Assembly: GCA_036265915.1 (NCBI GenBank)
Contig: DATAOC010000159.1
Span: 1-7,614, forward strand
Origin: AR12 sp036265915
GTDB lineage: Bacteria > Methylomirabilota > Methylomirabilia > Rokubacteriales > CSP1-6
DNA length: 7,614 nt
Direction: 5' to 3'
The translations under genes and the position numbers were made by a program. Position 1 is the first letter of the stretch. Each line of letters opens with the position of its first letter. Under the pieces are notes generated by a model. That model did not search any database. It had not been told where the DNA came from and saw nothing but the letters and a program-made list of their open reading frames with translations. Below, piece by piece: positions 6,789 through 7,614 of this stretch.

Positions 6789-6818
6789 CCGGTCACCCGC
6801 CGGGAGGCGGGTGACCGG
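6789..6818 (-). terminator. Perfect 13-bp GC-rich hairpin after the molybdenum hydroxylase gene
   Basis: Arms 6789-6801 and 6806-6818 are exact reverse complements, with a 4-base loop (6802-6805). The hairpin begins 12 bases after the TGA of the upstream gene and is the only strong inverted repeat in the single real intergenic gap. It has no T-tract on either strand after the stem, so it is not a canonical intrinsic terminator. It could be a U-less terminator, a 3'-end stabiliser for the molybdenum hydroxylase mRNA, or a palindromic binding site ahead of shikimate kinase. Position favours the 3'-end role. Confidence 0.6.
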
Positions 6819-6830
6819 GGTGCGTGCAGC

Positions 6831-7614
6831 TCAGGCCTTGGCGCGCAGCGCGGCCAGCACGCGGTCGGGCAGCAACGGCACCTGCCGGACGCGAGCGCCG
6901 GTGGCGGCGAAGATCGCGTTGCTCAGGGCGGGAGCGATCGTCGTCGTCCCGGGCTCACCGAGCCCGGTCGGATATTCCGTGGAGGGCACGATGTGCACTT
7001 CGACCTCGGGCACCTCGTCCATGCGAAGCACCTGGTAGTCGTGGAAATTCGACTGCGCGAGCGCGCCGCCGGCGACGGTCCCACGCTCCTTCAGCGCGTT
7101 GCTGATGCCGAACAGGATCGAGCCCTCGATCTGGGAGCGGGCGCCGTCCGGATTGACGACGATGCCGCAGTCGACCGCGCAGACGACCTTGTCGATCTGG
7201 ACCTTGCCGGTGCCGGGATCGACGCGAGCCTGGACCACCGAGGCCGTCCACGTCGGCGTCTTCTTCTCCTGCGCGCTGACGCAGGCGATGCCGCGGCCGG
7301 TGTTCGCCGGCAGCGGCGAGCCCCACCCCGCTTTGTCGGCGGCGAGCTTGAGCACGCGGGCCAGGCGCGGGGCGCCGCTCAGCATCGACAGCCGGTACTG
7401 CAGCGGATCGACGCCGGCCATCTTCGCCAGCTCGTCCATGAAGGTCTCGACGGCGAAGAACGTGTAGTTCGGTGCCACCGCGCGCACGTAGCCGACGGAG
7501 ATTCCGGTGTCGACCGGGATCGCGCGCACGATCTGGTTCGGGATGTCGTAGACGTGATCGGCGCCGTTCAGCGCGAACTGATCGAGCCCCTTCTTGTCGA
7601 CGAAATCGGGTCCC
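6831..7614 (-). CDS. Xanthine dehydrogenase-family molybdopterin-binding subunit, IorB-like (C-terminal part)
   Basis: The window holds the last 260 residues and the TGA of a large subunit; the start lies beyond 7614. The frame is open without stop to the edge, so the in-frame GTG at 7529 is only an internal valine. Diagnostic segments in the fragment: GYVRAVAPNYTFFAVETFMDELA region (41-63), TGRGIACV (105-112), AVDCGIVVNPDGARSQIEG (146-164), FGISNALKE (168-176), and GLGEPGTTTIAPALSNAIF (217-235). E220 in the GLGEPG motif sits where molybdenum hydroxylases have their catalytic base glutamate. The N-terminal style and the VNPD...QIEG and GEPG signatures resemble isoquinoline 1-oxidoreductase beta subunits more than CO dehydrogenase CoxL. 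These enzymes hydroxylate N-heterocycles or oxidise aldehydes at a Mo-cytosine-dinucleotide centre, passing electrons to a separate [2Fe-2S] subunit, which would be expected upstream. Export by Tat cannot be judged without the N-terminus. Substrate unknown. Confidence 0.92.
   Translation of the reverse strand, partial: GPDFVDKKGLDQFALNGADHVYDIPNQIVRAIPVDTGISVGYVRAVAPNYTFFAVETFMDELAKMAGVDPLQYRLSMLSGAPRLARVLKLAADKAGWGSPLPANTGRGIACVSAQEKKTPTWTASVVQARVDPGTGKVQIDKVVCAVDCGIVVNPDGARSQIEGSILFGISNALKERGTVAGGALAQSNFHDYQVLRMDEVPEVEVHIVPSTEYPTGLGEPGTTTIAPALSNAIFAATGARVRQVPLLPDRVLAALRAKA

Noticed and set aside
7444..7529. Start of the molybdenum hydroxylase fragment at the in-frame GTG at 7529
   Set aside because: The frame remains open and homologous in style upstream to the window edge, and the family's large subunit is around 700 or more residues, so this GTG encodes an internal valine.

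Overview
This is a very GC-rich window (about 70% by eye) from a bacterial chromosome. All six genes lie on the minus strand and cover nearly everything. There are no tRNA or rRNA genes, CRISPR arrays, insertion sequences or phage genes. The extreme GC content, dense overlapping genes, the fused homocysteine methyltransferase/methylenetetrahydrofolate reductase, and the mix of molybdenum hydroxylase, amidase and D-aminoacylase genes suggest a free-living soil or subsurface bacterium. Rokubacteria/Methylomirabilota-like or another deep-branching high-GC lineage is possible, but that is an impression and no marker gene here settles it.

In transcription order (high to low coordinates): (1) 7614-6831, the C-terminal 260 residues of a xanthine dehydrogenase-family molybdopterin-binding subunit, closest in motif style to isoquinoline 1-oxidoreductase beta subunits; its start is off the window. 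(2) 6830-6748, an 83-base gap with a perfect 13-bp GC-rich hairpin, probably the end of the first transcription unit and the start of the second. (3) 6747-6226, shikimate kinase. (4) 6242-4386, bifunctional homocysteine S-methyltransferase/5,10-methylenetetrahydrofolate reductase. (5) 4399-3083, an amidase-signature hydrolase. (6) 3083-1488, a D-aminoacylase-type metal-dependent amidohydrolase. (7) 1484-1, the N-terminal 494 residues of a protein with three GAF domains whose output domain is off the window.

Genes 3 to 7 form a tight putative operon: successive junctions overlap by 17, 14 and 1 bases and the last is a 3-base gap. Strong Shine-Dalgarno sequences inside the upstream genes fix the starts of the methyltransferase and amidase, and the amidase stop shares its last base with the aminoacylase start. 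The operon joins two housekeeping anabolic activities (chorismate supply, methyl-folate/methionine supply) to two amide-bond hydrolases and a sensory protein. The amidase-aminoacylase pair could act in sequence on amidated or N-acylated D-amino acid compounds, but this is inference.

I found no clearly new system. The points most worth checking are the operon composition, the coupled amidase/D-aminoacylase pair, the triple-GAF protein that follows them, and the hairpin plus possible leaderless start ahead of shikimate kinase.
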